From Alphaproteobacteria bacterium (GTDB lineage Bacteria; Pseudomonadota; Alphaproteobacteria; Rhodobacterales; Rhodobacteraceae): a DNA stretch of 27,387 nucleotides. This document shows positions 1 to 7,213 of this stretch, in pieces. A program made the translations under genes and the position numbers. The DNA lies in NCBI GenBank assembly GCA_024277955.1, contig JAJRUE010000114.1, forward strand, positions 1-27,387, written 5' to 3'. The notes under the pieces were generated by a model that searched no databases, had not been told where the DNA came from, and was given only the letters and a program-made list of their open reading frames with translations. Each line of letters begins with the position of its first letter. The first letter of the stretch is position 1.

Positions 1-2
1 TG

Positions 3-143
3 ACCTTGCAGGCGAAACAGAACCTGCAGGCCCCGTGGCTGGCGTTCACCGCCTTCACCACCTATGCGGTGATGCTGTCGCTGCTGGTGTTCATCTTCGA
101 AGGGGTGCGCGATGCTTTCGACCCCAGAAAGACCTTCCAATGA
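3..143 (+). CDS. yejE: Peptide ABC transporter permease, C-terminal end (YejE-like), partial
   Basis: Only the last 46 codons are inside the window, and the gene starts upstream. The frame has one hydrophobic stretch (TTYAVMLSLLVFIF), the final membrane helix, then a short cytoplasmic tail containing FEGVRDAFDPRK, typical of the end of DppC/OppC/YejE permeases. The stop TGA at 141-143 overlaps the ATG of the next gene at 140-142 (ATGA), so the two are translationally coupled. Because the ATPase that follows closely resembles YejF, this is inferred to be YejE, one of the two inner-membrane channel subunits of a YejABEF-type peptide (microcin C) importer. The fragment alone only supports 'peptide ABC permease'. 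Confidence 0.75.
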   Translation, partial: TLQAKQNLQAPWLAFTAFTTYAVMLSLLVFIFEGVRDAFDPRKTFQ

Positions 144-1726
144 GCGATCTTCTGAAGGTGGAAAACCTGGGCGTCGCCTTTCGCCAGGACGGGGTGCTGA
201 GCCCGGCGGTGCGCGGTGTGTCCTTTTCCATCGGCCAGGGTGAAACCGTGGCGCTGGTGGGCGAAAGCGGGTCGGGAAAGTCGGTTACCGCGCTGTCGAC
301 GGTGACCCTGCTTGGCGACAGCGCCGAGGTTTCGGGATCGGTCACCTACAAGGGCGAAGAGCTGATCGGGGCTTCGGAAAAGCGCCTGATGGCGGTGCGC
401 GGCAACGATATCTCGTTCATCTTTCAGGAACCGATGACATCGCTGAACCCACTGCACACGCTGGAAAAGCAGCTGGCCGAAAGCCTGGCGCTGCACCAGG
501 GGGTCAGCGGCGCCGCGGCGCGCGCGCGGGTGATCGAACTGCTGGACAAGGTCGGGATCGATCAGCCGGAAACCCGGCTGGGGGCCTATCCGCACCAGCT
601 TTCGGGCGGCCAGCGGCAACGGGTGATGATCGCGATGGCGCTGGCCAACGGGCCGGATCTGCTGATCGCGGACGAGCCGACAACGGCGCTGGACGTGACC
701 ATTCAGGCCCAGATCCTCGACCTGCTGGCCGCGCTGAAGGCGGCCGAAGACATGTCGATGCTGTTCATCACCCACGATCTCGGCATCGTGCGCCGGATCG
801 CGGACCGGGTCTGCGTGATGCAGGATGGCGAGATCGTCGAACAGGGCCCGACCGAGCGGATATTTTCCAACCCGCGCCACCCCTACACCGTAAAACTGCT
901 GAGCGCCGAGGCGGTCGGCACCCCCGATCCGGTTCCCGCCGACGCGCGGGAAGTGGCGCGCACCGAAGATCTGCGCATCTGGTTCCCGATCCAGCGCGGG
1001 CTGCTGAAACGCACCGTCGGCCATGTTCAGGCGGTGAACGCCGCGACGCTTTCGGTGCGCGAAGGCGAAACCGTCGGCATCGTCGGGGAAAGCGGCTCTG
1101 GCAAGACGACGCTGGCGCTGGCGATGATGCGGCTGATCTCGTCGGACGGGCCGATCATTTTCCAGGGGCAGGACATCCAGGGCTGGAAGTCCAAGCAGCT
1201 GCGCCCGTTGCGCCGCCACATGCAGATCGTGTTTCAGGACCCTTATGGCTCGCTGTCGCCGCGAATGACCTGCGAAGAGGTGATCGCCGAAGGTCTGAGC
1301 GTGCATGCCATCGACCCTGGTTGCGACCGGCGCGAAATGGTCGCCGAGATCATGGACGAGGTGGGGCTGGATCCGACCACGATGCACCGCTACCCGCACG
1401 AGTTTTCCGGCGGGCAGCGCCAGCGCATCGCCATAGCGCGCGCGATGATCCTGCGTCCGCGCCTGGTGGTTCTGGACGAGCCGACCTCGGCCTTGGACAT
1501 GACGGTGCAGGTGCAGATTGTCGACCTGCTGCGGCAGTTGCAGCTGCGTCACCGGTTGGCCTATCTGTTCATTTCGCATGATCTGAAGGTGGTGCGGGCG
1601 TTGTCGCATCGGGTGATCGTGATGAAACGGGGCGATATTGTCGAGGCCGGCGAGGCGGATGCGGTTTTCGCCGATCCGAAGTCACCCTATACGCGCGAGT
1701 TGATGGCCGCGGCCTTTGCCGCCTGA
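140..1726 (+). CDS. yejF: Peptide ABC transporter, fused double ATP-binding subunit YejF
   Basis: This 528-residue protein carries two complete ABC ATPase domains in one chain, as in YejF (about 530 residues), and powers peptide import through the YejB/YejE membrane channel. Domain 1 has Walker A GESGSGKS at 41-48, signature LSGGQ at 154-158, Walker B LLIADEP and the switch histidine in FITHD. Domain 2 has a second GESGSGKT at 316-323, FSGGQ near 426, LVVLDEP and FISHD. Both Q-loops (FIFQEP, IVFQDP) and the oligopeptide-type C-terminal element (HPYT, SPYT) are present. The ATG at 140 is chosen because it overlaps the permease stop; an in-frame start at 35 would run through the permease gene. 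Substrate specificity cannot be read from the ATPase. A terminator follows at 1755. Confidence 0.92.
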   Translation: MSDLLKVENLGVAFRQDGVLSPAVRGVSFSIGQGETVALVGESGSGKSVTALSTVTLLGDSAEVSGSVTYKGEELIGASEKRLMAVRGNDISFIFQEPMTSLNPLHTLEKQLAESLALHQGVSGAAARARVIELLDKVGIDQPETRLGAYPHQLSGGQRQRVMIAMALANGPDLLIADEPTTALDVTIQAQILDLLAALKAAEDMSMLFITHDLGIVRRIADRVCVMQDGEIVEQGPTERIFSNPRHPYTVKLLSAEAVGTPDPVPADAREVARTEDLRIWFPIQRGLLKRTVGHVQAVNAATLSVREGETVGIVGESGSGKTTLALAMMRLISSDGPIIFQGQDIQGWKSKQLRPLRRHMQIVFQDPYGSLSPRMTCEEVIAEGLSVHAIDPGCDRREMVAEIMDEVGLDPTTMHRYPHEFSGGQRQRIAIARAMILRPRLVVLDEPTSALDMTVQVQIVDLLRQLQLRHRLAYLFISHDLKVVRALSHRVIVMKRGDIVEAGEADAVFADPKSPYTRELMAAAFAA

Positions 1727-1754
1727 CATCTGGGCCGGGGGCCTGGCAGGCGGA

Positions 1755-1778
1755 GCCGCCTTGCGGCGGCGCGTTTTT
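1755..1778 (+). terminator. Rho-independent terminator after yejF
   Basis: Perfect 6-bp stem GCCGCC/GGCGGC (1755-1760 and 1765-1770) with a TTGC loop, followed by GCG and five T (1774-1778). It lies 29 bp after the yejF stop and is oriented to end that transcript. Confidence 0.7.
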
Positions 1779-1804
1779 GGTTGCGCCCGCTGCGCGGTCG
1801 CGGT

Positions 1805-1838
1805 GCCTCCGGCGGGGATATTTGGAAAAAGAAGAAGG
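1805..1838. repeat. Intergenic motif resembling a roseobacter dispersed element
   Basis: The stretch runs CCTCCGGCGGGGATATTT, then GGAAAAAGAAGAAGG, in the gap between the yejF terminator and the convergent carboxypeptidase gene. From memory, near-identical strings recur between genes in Rhodobacteraceae genomes. Only one copy is in this window, so its repeat nature cannot be shown here. CCTC/GGGG can pair weakly around CGGC, so a terminator role is possible. Confidence 0.4.
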
Positions 1839-1855
1839 TTGGGGGCAAAACTCGG

Positions 1856-3280
1856 TCAGCCGGGGCCGAGCGGGGTGCAGGTCACGTCGCGGGCGCGCAG
1901 GCGGCGGCAGGCGAGATCGGCGGTTTCGCGGGTCATGCCGACGAAGTTTGCTTCGAACCCGCGGCTTGAGCGGACCACCTTGCGCAGGGCGTCGTCGAGC
2001 GTGCCGAGTTCCTTGAGCGCGGTCTTGAGCAGCACCCGCTCGGCCTTGTAGCGGGTGTTGAAGCGGCCCACGTTGATCCCCCACAGCCGCCCGCCCGAGG
2101 TGGAAATGCGGGTGACGACTTCGGGGGCCTGCAAGTCCTGGGGCACGTCGTTGTTGCCGTAGGTGGCCAGCACCAGGTCGGCCGGGCGCGGCAAGGGTTT
2201 GCCGTCGGGTCCAAGCACCGCCGGGGCCGGGTCGATGTTGGTGGCCTGGGCGACCTGGGCGATGGTGTTTTCTATTTCGCGCGACATGGCCAGCATCAGT
2301 TCCTGCGAGGGGGCGGGCGCGGCCTGGTCGGGGCGCGCGATCGGGCGCAGCGACCGGGTCACGGCGCGCACCAGGCGGGTGTTGTCGCCGCTTTGGGCGC
2401 GGCCGGGGGCGCGGTCGGTATAGACCGGCAGGGCCGGGCGGTTGATCGGGGCGTTGGCGAGCGCGCGCCGGAAGCCGAGGTTCAGCAGCTCGGCCACCTT
2501 GGCGTTGCGCGATGCGGTGGACACGCCGCCGAACACGGTTGCGATGATGCGCTTGTTGCCGCGCCGGGCCGAGGCCACCAGGTTGAAGCCCGCGGCGCGG
2601 GTGTAGCCGGTCTTGATCCCGTCGGCGCCCTTGTAGCTGTTCAGGAAGCGCCGGTTCGTGTTGGCGACCTTGCGGATGCCCGCGTCTGCCGTGCGCCGGG
2701 AAAACAGGTTGTAATACTGGGGAAAGTCGAAAAACAGGTGCCGCCCCAGCGTGGTCATGTCGCGCGCAGTGGACAGGTGACCGGCTTCGGTCAGCCCGTT
2801 GGCGTTCTTGAACGTGGTGCGGGTCATGCCAAGCGCCTTGGCGGTGCGGTTCATCCGCCGGGCAAAGGCCGCTTCCGAGCCGGCCACCGCTTCGCCGATC
2901 GCGGTCGCCGCGTCATTGGCCGATTTCACCGCCGCCGCGCGGATCAGGTAACGCAGCTTGATCTTCTGCCCCGGCCGCAGACCCAGTTTCGAAGGCGGTT
3001 CGCTGGCCGCCTTGCGCGATACCCTGACCACCGTGTCCAGCGAAATCTCGCCGTTGCGGATGGCTTCGAAGGTGACATAGAGCGTCATCATCTTGGTCAG
3101 GGATGCCGGGTGCAGGCGGCTGTCGGCATTGCGCGAATGCAGCACTTCGCCGGTGCGCGCATCGATGACGATGGCGGCGTAGGGGGCCGACTGGGCGCGC
3201 AGCGGCGGCAGCAGCGCGATCACGGTCATGACCAGCAAGAATAGCCAAAAACGGGCGAACTGCCCCAGACGTTTTTCCAC
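1856..3280 (-). CDS. D-alanyl-D-alanine carboxypeptidase (peptidase S11) with C-terminal SPOR domain
   Basis: Penicillin-binding protein of the DacA/DacF class that trims the terminal D-Ala of peptidoglycan stem peptides in the periplasm. All three active-site motifs are present: S60-L-T-K63, S120-A-N122 and K223-T-G225. A hydrophobic stretch at 11-27 ending near RAQSA is a signal peptide. Residues about 390-474 look like a SPOR domain, which in known proteins binds glycan strands stripped of stem peptides, often at the septum. A GTG start at 3280 is chosen because AGAAGG lies 8 nt before it and it puts the signal peptide at the N-terminus. An ATG at 3376 would add 32 charged residues in front of the signal peptide. 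The product is then 474 residues. The exact paralogue (DacA, DacC or DacF) is not resolved. Confidence 0.88.
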   Translation of the reverse strand: MEKRLGQFARFWLFLLVMTVIALLPPLRAQSAPYAAIVIDARTGEVLHSRNADSRLHPASLTKMMTLYVTFEAIRNGEISLDTVVRVSRKAASEPPSKLGLRPGQKIKLRYLIRAAAVKSANDAATAIGEAVAGSEAAFARRMNRTAKALGMTRTTFKNANGLTEAGHLSTARDMTTLGRHLFFDFPQYYNLFSRRTADAGIRKVANTNRRFLNSYKGADGIKTGYTRAAGFNLVASARRGNKRIIATVFGGVSTASRNAKVAELLNLGFRRALANAPINRPALPVYTDRAPGRAQSGDNTRLVRAVTRSLRPIARPDQAAPAPSQELMLAMSREIENTIAQVAQATNIDPAPAVLGPDGKPLPRPADLVLATYGNNDVPQDLQAPEVVTRISTSGGRLWGINVGRFNTRYKAERVLLKTALKELGTLDDALRKVVRSSRGFEANFVGMTRETADLACRRLRARDVTCTPLGPG

Positions 3281-3405
3281 GTCGCTTACCTTCTCTGCCT
3301 CAAGATGCCGGGGTCTTTTGCCCCTGACTTTCTTTGTTTCGCAAAAGGTAGCACAAGCTATGCGAGCGGAAAACACCTTATTTTCAATATGTTTGGTGAA
3401 ATTCC

Positions 3406-3417
3406 GGGCCGCGGCCC
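3406..3417. terminator. 12-bp perfect palindrome after the HAD gene
   Basis: GGGCCGCGGCCC reads the same on both strands. It sits between the HAD hydrolase stop (3482) and the carboxypeptidase start (3280), both on the minus strand. It could form a hairpin that attenuates read-through, but the T-tract is poor, so the terminator role is weakly supported. Confidence 0.3.
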
Positions 3418-3481
3418 CGTTTCTATATGTGGTGTCGGGCGTGAATGTGCCCGCAAGATATGCCTTGGGCCATGCGGTGGA

Positions 3482-4180
3482 TCACAGGGTTTCGATCAGC
3501 CGGCGCAGGCCGCCCAGCCGGTCGATGGCGCGAAACCGCCGGTGGTTGTCGGGGCGCGGCGCCTGTTCGAGCGCCCAGGTCACCGCATGGGGCACATGGA
3601 CCCCCCAGCTGCCCGCCGCAAGCGCCGGAAGCACGTCCGAGCGCAGCGAATTGCCGACCATCATCGCGCGTTCCGGCCCCGCGCCGTGGCGGGCGAAGAT
3701 GCGCGCATAGGCGGTTGCGGACTTTTCGGACAGGATCTCGACCGCGTCGAAATAGTCGCCCAGCCCGGATTGCGCCAGCTTGCGTTCCTGATCCAGAAGG
3801 TCGCCCTTGGTGATCAGCACCAGGGTGAAGTCGCGCGACAGGACCTGAACGGTGGTTTCCACCTCGGGGAGCAACTGGATCGGGTGGCGCAGCATGTCCT
3901 GGCCGGCGTCGATCAGTTCGCGGATCACCGAGGCCGGCAGGGTCTCGCCGCCAACGTCCAGCGCGGTTTCGATCATCGACAGAACAAAGCCCTTGATGCC
4001 AAAGCCGTAGTGGCCCAGGTTGCGCCGTTCGGCGGCCAGCAGGCGGTCGTGCAGGTGGTCGGGGTCGCAGTAGGGCGCCATCAGCGCGGTAAAGCGTTCC
4101 TGGGTCAGGCGAAAGAATTGTTCGTTTTCCCACAGGGTATCGTCGGCATCCAGCCCGATTGTCGTCAATTCTGCGGCCAT
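3482..4180 (-). CDS. HAD-superfamily hydrolase
   Basis: A 232-residue cytosolic phosphatase-like protein with the four HAD motifs: motif I D11-A-D13-D-T, with nucleophile D11 and acid/base D13; motif II T124 in LVLITKGD; motif III K153 in LSEKSA; motif IV with acidic D182 in MVGNSLRSD. The region between motifs I and II is helical and about 100 residues long, consistent with a C1-type cap. The substrate cannot be deduced; small phosphorylated metabolites are usual for the family. The ATG at 4180 gives motif I at the normal distance from the N-terminus; no strong ribosome-binding site is visible and a GTG three codons upstream is possible. The gene is divergent from clpS and followed by the carboxypeptidase 201 bp downstream. 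Confidence 0.85.
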   Translation of the reverse strand: MAAELTTIGLDADDTLWENEQFFRLTQERFTALMAPYCDPDHLHDRLLAAERRNLGHYGFGIKGFVLSMIETALDVGGETLPASVIRELIDAGQDMLRHPIQLLPEVETTVQVLSRDFTLVLITKGDLLDQERKLAQSGLGDYFDAVEILSEKSATAYARIFARHGAGPERAMMVGNSLRSDVLPALAAGSWGVHVPHAVTWALEQAPRPDNHRRFRAIDRLGGLRRLIETL

Positions 4181-4193
4181 GTTTCGCACCAGC

Positions 4194-4209
4194 GCGGGCA
4201 AATGCCCGC
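4194..4209. promoter_or_regulatory. Inverted repeat just upstream of the HAD gene
   Basis: GCGGGC-AAAT-GCCCGC has perfect 6-bp arms and lies 13 bp before the HAD start codon in the divergent HAD/clpS region. It may be an operator or leader hairpin. No regulator is identified. Confidence 0.35.
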
Positions 4210-4215
4210 AACCCC

Positions 4216-4245
4216 TTTTCACACGTGGCGAACAGGCTATATATT
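4216..4245 (+). promoter_or_regulatory. Predicted clpS promoter
   Basis: TTTTCA (4216-4221) and TATATT (4240-4245) are separated by 18 bp, matching sigma70 hexamers at 4 of 6 and 5 of 6 positions. This is among the most AT-rich spots in the area. The predicted transcript start near 4252 leaves a leader of about 45 nt. Confidence 0.5.
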
Positions 4246-4297
4246 CCAGCGCAGGAATGCAATCTGACCAACCCGAATCGTAGCCGGAGCACAGGCA

Positions 4298-4639
4298 TTG
4301 ACCCCTTGGCCGATCACCATGTCGAGCGATGATGACACGCCGGGTAGCGATACCGGCGTGGTTACCCAGACGCGGACCAAGACACGGCGCCCGCCGCTGT
4401 ACAAGGTGTTGCTGCTGAATGACGACTTTACGCCGATGGAATTCGTGGTGCATGTGCTGGAAAGGTTCTTTGGCCTGTCCAACGCCCAGGCGATCGAAAT
4501 CATGCTGACGGTGCACAAGAAGGGGGTTGCGCTGGTGGGGGTGTTTTCGCACGAGATCGCCGAAACCAAGGTGACCCAGGTGATGGATTTCGCCCGTCAG
4601 CATCAGCACCCGCTGCAATGCACCATGGAACGGGAATAG
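4298..4639 (+). CDS. clpS: ATP-dependent Clp protease adaptor ClpS
   Basis: ClpS binds proteins with N-degron residues and delivers them to ClpA(P) for degradation. The ClpS core is clear: YKVLLLNDDFTPMEFVVHVL, MLTVHKKG, and the terminal HPLQCTMERE. The N-degron pocket residues known from E. coli ClpS are conserved as N41, D42, M47 and H73. The start is a judgement: TTG at 4298 has GGAG 8 nt upstream, whereas ATG at 4319 has no ribosome-binding site but would give a 106-residue protein with an intact core. The N-terminal tail (to about residue 32) is polar and variable, as usual for the family. clpA is not adjacent here. The gene is monocistronic or co-transcribed with rsmC 22 bp downstream. 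Confidence 0.93.
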   Translation: MTPWPITMSSDDDTPGSDTGVVTQTRTKTRRPPLYKVLLLNDDFTPMEFVVHVLERFFGLSNAQAIEIMLTVHKKGVALVGVFSHEIAETKVTQVMDFARQHQHPLQCTMERE

Positions 4640-4661
4640 CGCGCCGGGCGCGCCGTGGGTG

Positions 4662-5657
4662 ATGGGATCTTCTCGCCTCAGCATGGCCCTGGAAAACGGG
4701 GCGATCAGCCTGCCGGATGCCGGGCGGATCGCGCTGTTCCGGGCGCGCGCGGATCATGACCTGTCGGCCCTGCCGCCGGAGCGTATCGAAGCGATCCAGG
4801 GGTTTTTTCCGGAATACCAGGCGCTGAAGGCGCGCGGCGTGGCGGTGCGCGTGGCGCCCGAAGGCGACTATGCGGCGGCGCTGGTGTTTCTGCCGCGCGC
4901 CAAGGCCGAGGCGCGCAACCTGATCGCCCGGGCGATGGCGCTGACCGGCGGCGGGCCGGTGATCGTGGACGGGCAAAAGACCGACGGGGTGGACAGTATC
5001 CTCAGGGATTGCCGGCGCGCCGGGGCGCAGGTGGGCGAGGTCTTTTCAAAAGCGCATGGCAAGGTGTTTTCGGCAACCGGCGGCGCGTTTTCCGACTGGC
5101 TTGCCCCGGCCCGGCGCGAGGTCGCCGGCGGGTTTGTCACCGCTGCGGGGGTGTTTTCGGCCGATGCGCCGGACCGCGGTTCGCTGGCTCTGGCGGCGGC
5201 GCTTCCGGTGGCGCTCAAGGGGCGCGTGTGCGACCTGGGCGCGGGCTGGGGGTTCTTGTCGGCGCAGTTGTTGACGCGCGATGCAATCAGCGAATGCCAC
5301 CTGGTCGAGGCGGAACATGCGGCGCTTGCCTGCGCGCGCGAAAACATCACCGACGGGCGGGCGCAGTTTCACTGGGCCGATGCCACGACCTTTGACGCGG
5401 TTGCGGGCTTTGATCATGTGGTGACCAACCCGCCGTTTCACCAGGGCAGGGCGGCGGATGCTGACCTGGGGCGCGGCTTTATCGCGGCGGCGGCGCGCCT
5501 GCTGGCGCGGCACGGCACGCTTTGGCTGGTGGCGAACCGGCACTTGCCTTATGAAAAGGATTTGTCGGCGGCCTTTGCGGAGGTGAACGAAGTCGCGGGG
5601 GATGCGTCCTTCAAGGTGTTCAGGGCGCGAAAACCAAAGCTGAAGAAAACCCGCTGA
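4662..5657 (+). CDS. rsmC: 16S rRNA guanine-N2 methyltransferase, RsmC type
   Basis: A 331-residue SAM-dependent methyltransferase with the two-domain build of RsmC/RlmG enzymes: a degenerate N-terminal methyltransferase-like half and a catalytic C-terminal half. The SAM loop VCDLGAGWGFLS lies near 188-199, and the base-methylation motif N256-P-P-F259 is intact. RsmC makes m2G1207 in 16S rRNA; whether this protein has the same target is inferred from length and similarity. The lysine-rich tail (RKPKLKKTR) may help bind RNA. ATG at 4662 is chosen, though GTG at 4659 and a later ATG at 4683 are possible and no strong ribosome-binding site discriminates. It follows clpS by 22 bp. Confidence 0.87.
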   Translation: MGSSRLSMALENGAISLPDAGRIALFRARADHDLSALPPERIEAIQGFFPEYQALKARGVAVRVAPEGDYAAALVFLPRAKAEARNLIARAMALTGGGPVIVDGQKTDGVDSILRDCRRAGAQVGEVFSKAHGKVFSATGGAFSDWLAPARREVAGGFVTAAGVFSADAPDRGSLALAAALPVALKGRVCDLGAGWGFLSAQLLTRDAISECHLVEAEHAALACARENITDGRAQFHWADATTFDAVAGFDHVVTNPPFHQGRAADADLGRGFIAAAARLLARHGTLWLVANRHLPYEKDLSAAFAEVNEVAGDASFKVFRARKPKLKKTR

Positions 5658-5745
5658 GCGCCGCGAACCCGCGCCGCCAGTCGGGCAACAACAACGGGTC
5701 AGGGCGTGGGCCGGGCCATCGGGACAACAGGGACAGGAACGCAAA

Positions 5746-6558
5746 ATGTCGTTTTCACTGACGGGAAAGACGGCCATCGTGACCGGCGCCGCAAACGGTA
5801 TCGGGCTGGCGATTGCGCGCCATTTCGGCGACCAGGGGGCCAACGTGATGCTGGCCGACATGGATGAAGACGCGCTGGCCGAAGAGATGGAGCCCTACGG
5901 CGGCGGCGAAGACGGGAACATGCGGTCCTTTGCCGGCGATCTGCGCAAGAAGCTGACCCAGGCGAACCTGCTGTCGGCGACGATCGATGCCTTCGATCGG
6001 GTCGATATCCTGGTGAATGCCAGCCGGCAGGTGATGTCGACCGATCCGCTGGATCTGGAGGACAAGTCGCTGGATTTGCTGCTGGAACAGAACCTGCGCG
6101 CCGGCTACCGGCTGAGCCAGACCATCGCCCGCCGGATGATCGCACAAGCCGAAACCGACGGGCTGGAAGACGGGCCCGTGGGCACCATCGTCAACCTGTC
6201 GTCGATCGCGGCCCATCAGGTGCACCCGGATCTTCTGGCCTATTCGGTATCGACGGCGGCGCTGAACCAGCTGACCCGGTCGCTGGCGGTGGCGCTGGCG
6301 CCGCACCGCATCCGGGTCAACGCGGTGGCCTTCGGCAGCGTGATGAGCGAAAGCCTGCGCGCATCGCTGGCAGAGTCGCACGCCTCGCGCGAAGCCATCG
6401 TCAGCCGCACGCCCCTGGGCCGGATTGCGGCGGCGGCGGAACTGGCCGAAGCGGTGCAGTTTCTGGCGTCCGACACCGCCGGGTTCATCACGGGCCAGGT
6501 ATTGACCGTCGATGGCGGGCGCGGGCTGCTGGGGGCCGTCGATACGCCGGCGCACTGA
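5746..6558 (+). CDS. Short-chain dehydrogenase/reductase family protein lacking the catalytic lysine
   Basis: A 270-residue classical-SDR fold. The nucleotide-binding motif TGAANGIG (13-20) and an acidic residue after beta-2 (LADMD), favouring NAD(H), are present. The usual NNAG is degenerate (VNASRQ). The active-site serine S153 and tyrosine Y166 have the classical 13-residue spacing, but the lysine expected at Y+4 is threonine T170 (YSVST). This is one base away from a lysine codon (ACG versus AAG). The C-terminal cofactor and oligomer segment (ASDTAGFITGQVLTVDGG) is normal. It may bind NAD(H) without acting as an ordinary dehydrogenase. AGGAA precedes the ATG by 7 nt. The substrate is unknown. 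Confidence 0.85.
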   Translation: MSFSLTGKTAIVTGAANGIGLAIARHFGDQGANVMLADMDEDALAEEMEPYGGGEDGNMRSFAGDLRKKLTQANLLSATIDAFDRVDILVNASRQVMSTDPLDLEDKSLDLLLEQNLRAGYRLSQTIARRMIAQAETDGLEDGPVGTIVNLSSIAAHQVHPDLLAYSVSTAALNQLTRSLAVALAPHRIRVNAVAFGSVMSESLRASLAESHASREAIVSRTPLGRIAAAAELAEAVQFLASDTAGFITGQVLTVDGGRGLLGAVDTPAH

Positions 6559-6663
6559 TTGGGCGGAGTGGCGGGTCGGATGGGCGGGGCGGACCGACAG
6601 CGCGCGGACCGCAAGCATTTTTCTGGTTGATCTTGGCAAGCGGACGCGCCCGTGCCGGGCGCG

Positions 6664-6695
6664 GCGAGATATCTCGCGGCCCCTTGGGCGGGGCC
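6664..6695. terminator. Palindrome and hairpin between the SDR gene and the lipoprotein gene
   Basis: A perfect 14-bp palindrome GCGAGATATCTCGC (6664-6677) is followed directly by a hairpin GGCCCC-TTGGGC-GGGGCC (6678-6695). The two flanking genes are convergent, so this is the natural place for termination, but neither element has a T-tract. Confidence 0.4.
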
Positions 6696-6721
6696 GCTCG
6701 GGCGGGCGCCTGGGGGCGGTC

Positions 6722-7096
6722 TCAGCCTTCGGGGTGTTGCTGACGGCAGGCGGCCACCGTTGCCGTCGCTTCGGCCTGCTTGCGGGCGCGGGTTTCCAGA
6801 AGCGACTCCAGCTTGGCCTTTTCCGCGGCCATGTCGATGGCGACCGGCACCTGTTCGCTGGTCACCACGGGGGTTTCGCAATAGATCGTCTGGCCATTCT
6901 GTTCGCCGCAGGGCTGCAATTCGGTGTCGTAGGTTTCCCGGGTGCGGAAACCGTAGCCGCGCTGGATGTTGCCGCGTGCTTCGGCGATCAGCCGGTCGAT
7001 GACGCGCAGATCCCGGTTGGCGTTTGCAACGCAGATTTCAAACGGAGAAGCGCAGGCCGCAAGCAGCAGCGGAAGGGCGAGGATGGTTTTTCGCAT
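6722..7096 (-). CDS. Small predicted lipoprotein of unknown function
   Basis: A 124-residue protein beginning MRKTILALPLLLAACAS, a lipoprotein signal peptide with lipobox L12-A-A-C15. After cleavage Cys15 would be lipidated and the protein anchored in a membrane facing the periplasm. The mature part contains four further cysteines (in FEICVAN, LQPCGEQ, IYCETP and VAACRQQ), which could form disulfides, and a charged, probably helical C-terminal segment (AAEKAKLESLLETRARKQAEA). I do not recognise a family with assigned function. AGGGA lies 8 nt before the ATG. The gene is divergent from hemF across 117 bp. Confidence 0.75.
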   Translation of the reverse strand: MRKTILALPLLLAACASPFEICVANANRDLRVIDRLIAEARGNIQRGYGFRTRETYDTELQPCGEQNGQTIYCETPVVTSEQVPVAIDMAAEKAKLESLLETRARKQAEATATVAACRQQHPEG

Positions 7097-7168
7097 GGGT
7101 TCGTTCCCTGGCGGATCTGACTGCTGGTAAATTATGTCGCATCGGTGCATTTGGGAAGCAAACCGGCG

Positions 7169-7183
7169 TGTTATCCGATAACA
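7169..7183. promoter_or_regulatory. Perfect palindrome upstream of hemF (candidate operator)
   Basis: TGTTATC-C-GATAACA has perfect 7-bp arms around a single central base and ends 30 bp before the hemF ATG. It is not an FNR box (TTGAT-N4-ATCAA). It is also not a PpsR/CrtJ site (TGT-N12-ACA), since the outer triplets are only 9 bp apart. Symmetry and position suggest a dimeric repressor or activator site for hemF. The regulator is not identified. Confidence 0.5.
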
Positions 7184-7213
7184 AGGCGCCGGACTACCAT
7201 CCAGGAGGTTGCC

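Noticed and set aside
7147..7160. TGC-N8-GCA symmetry upstream of hemF as a regulator site
   Set aside because: Arms of three bases are expected by chance; the nearby 7-bp-arm palindrome is far stronger.
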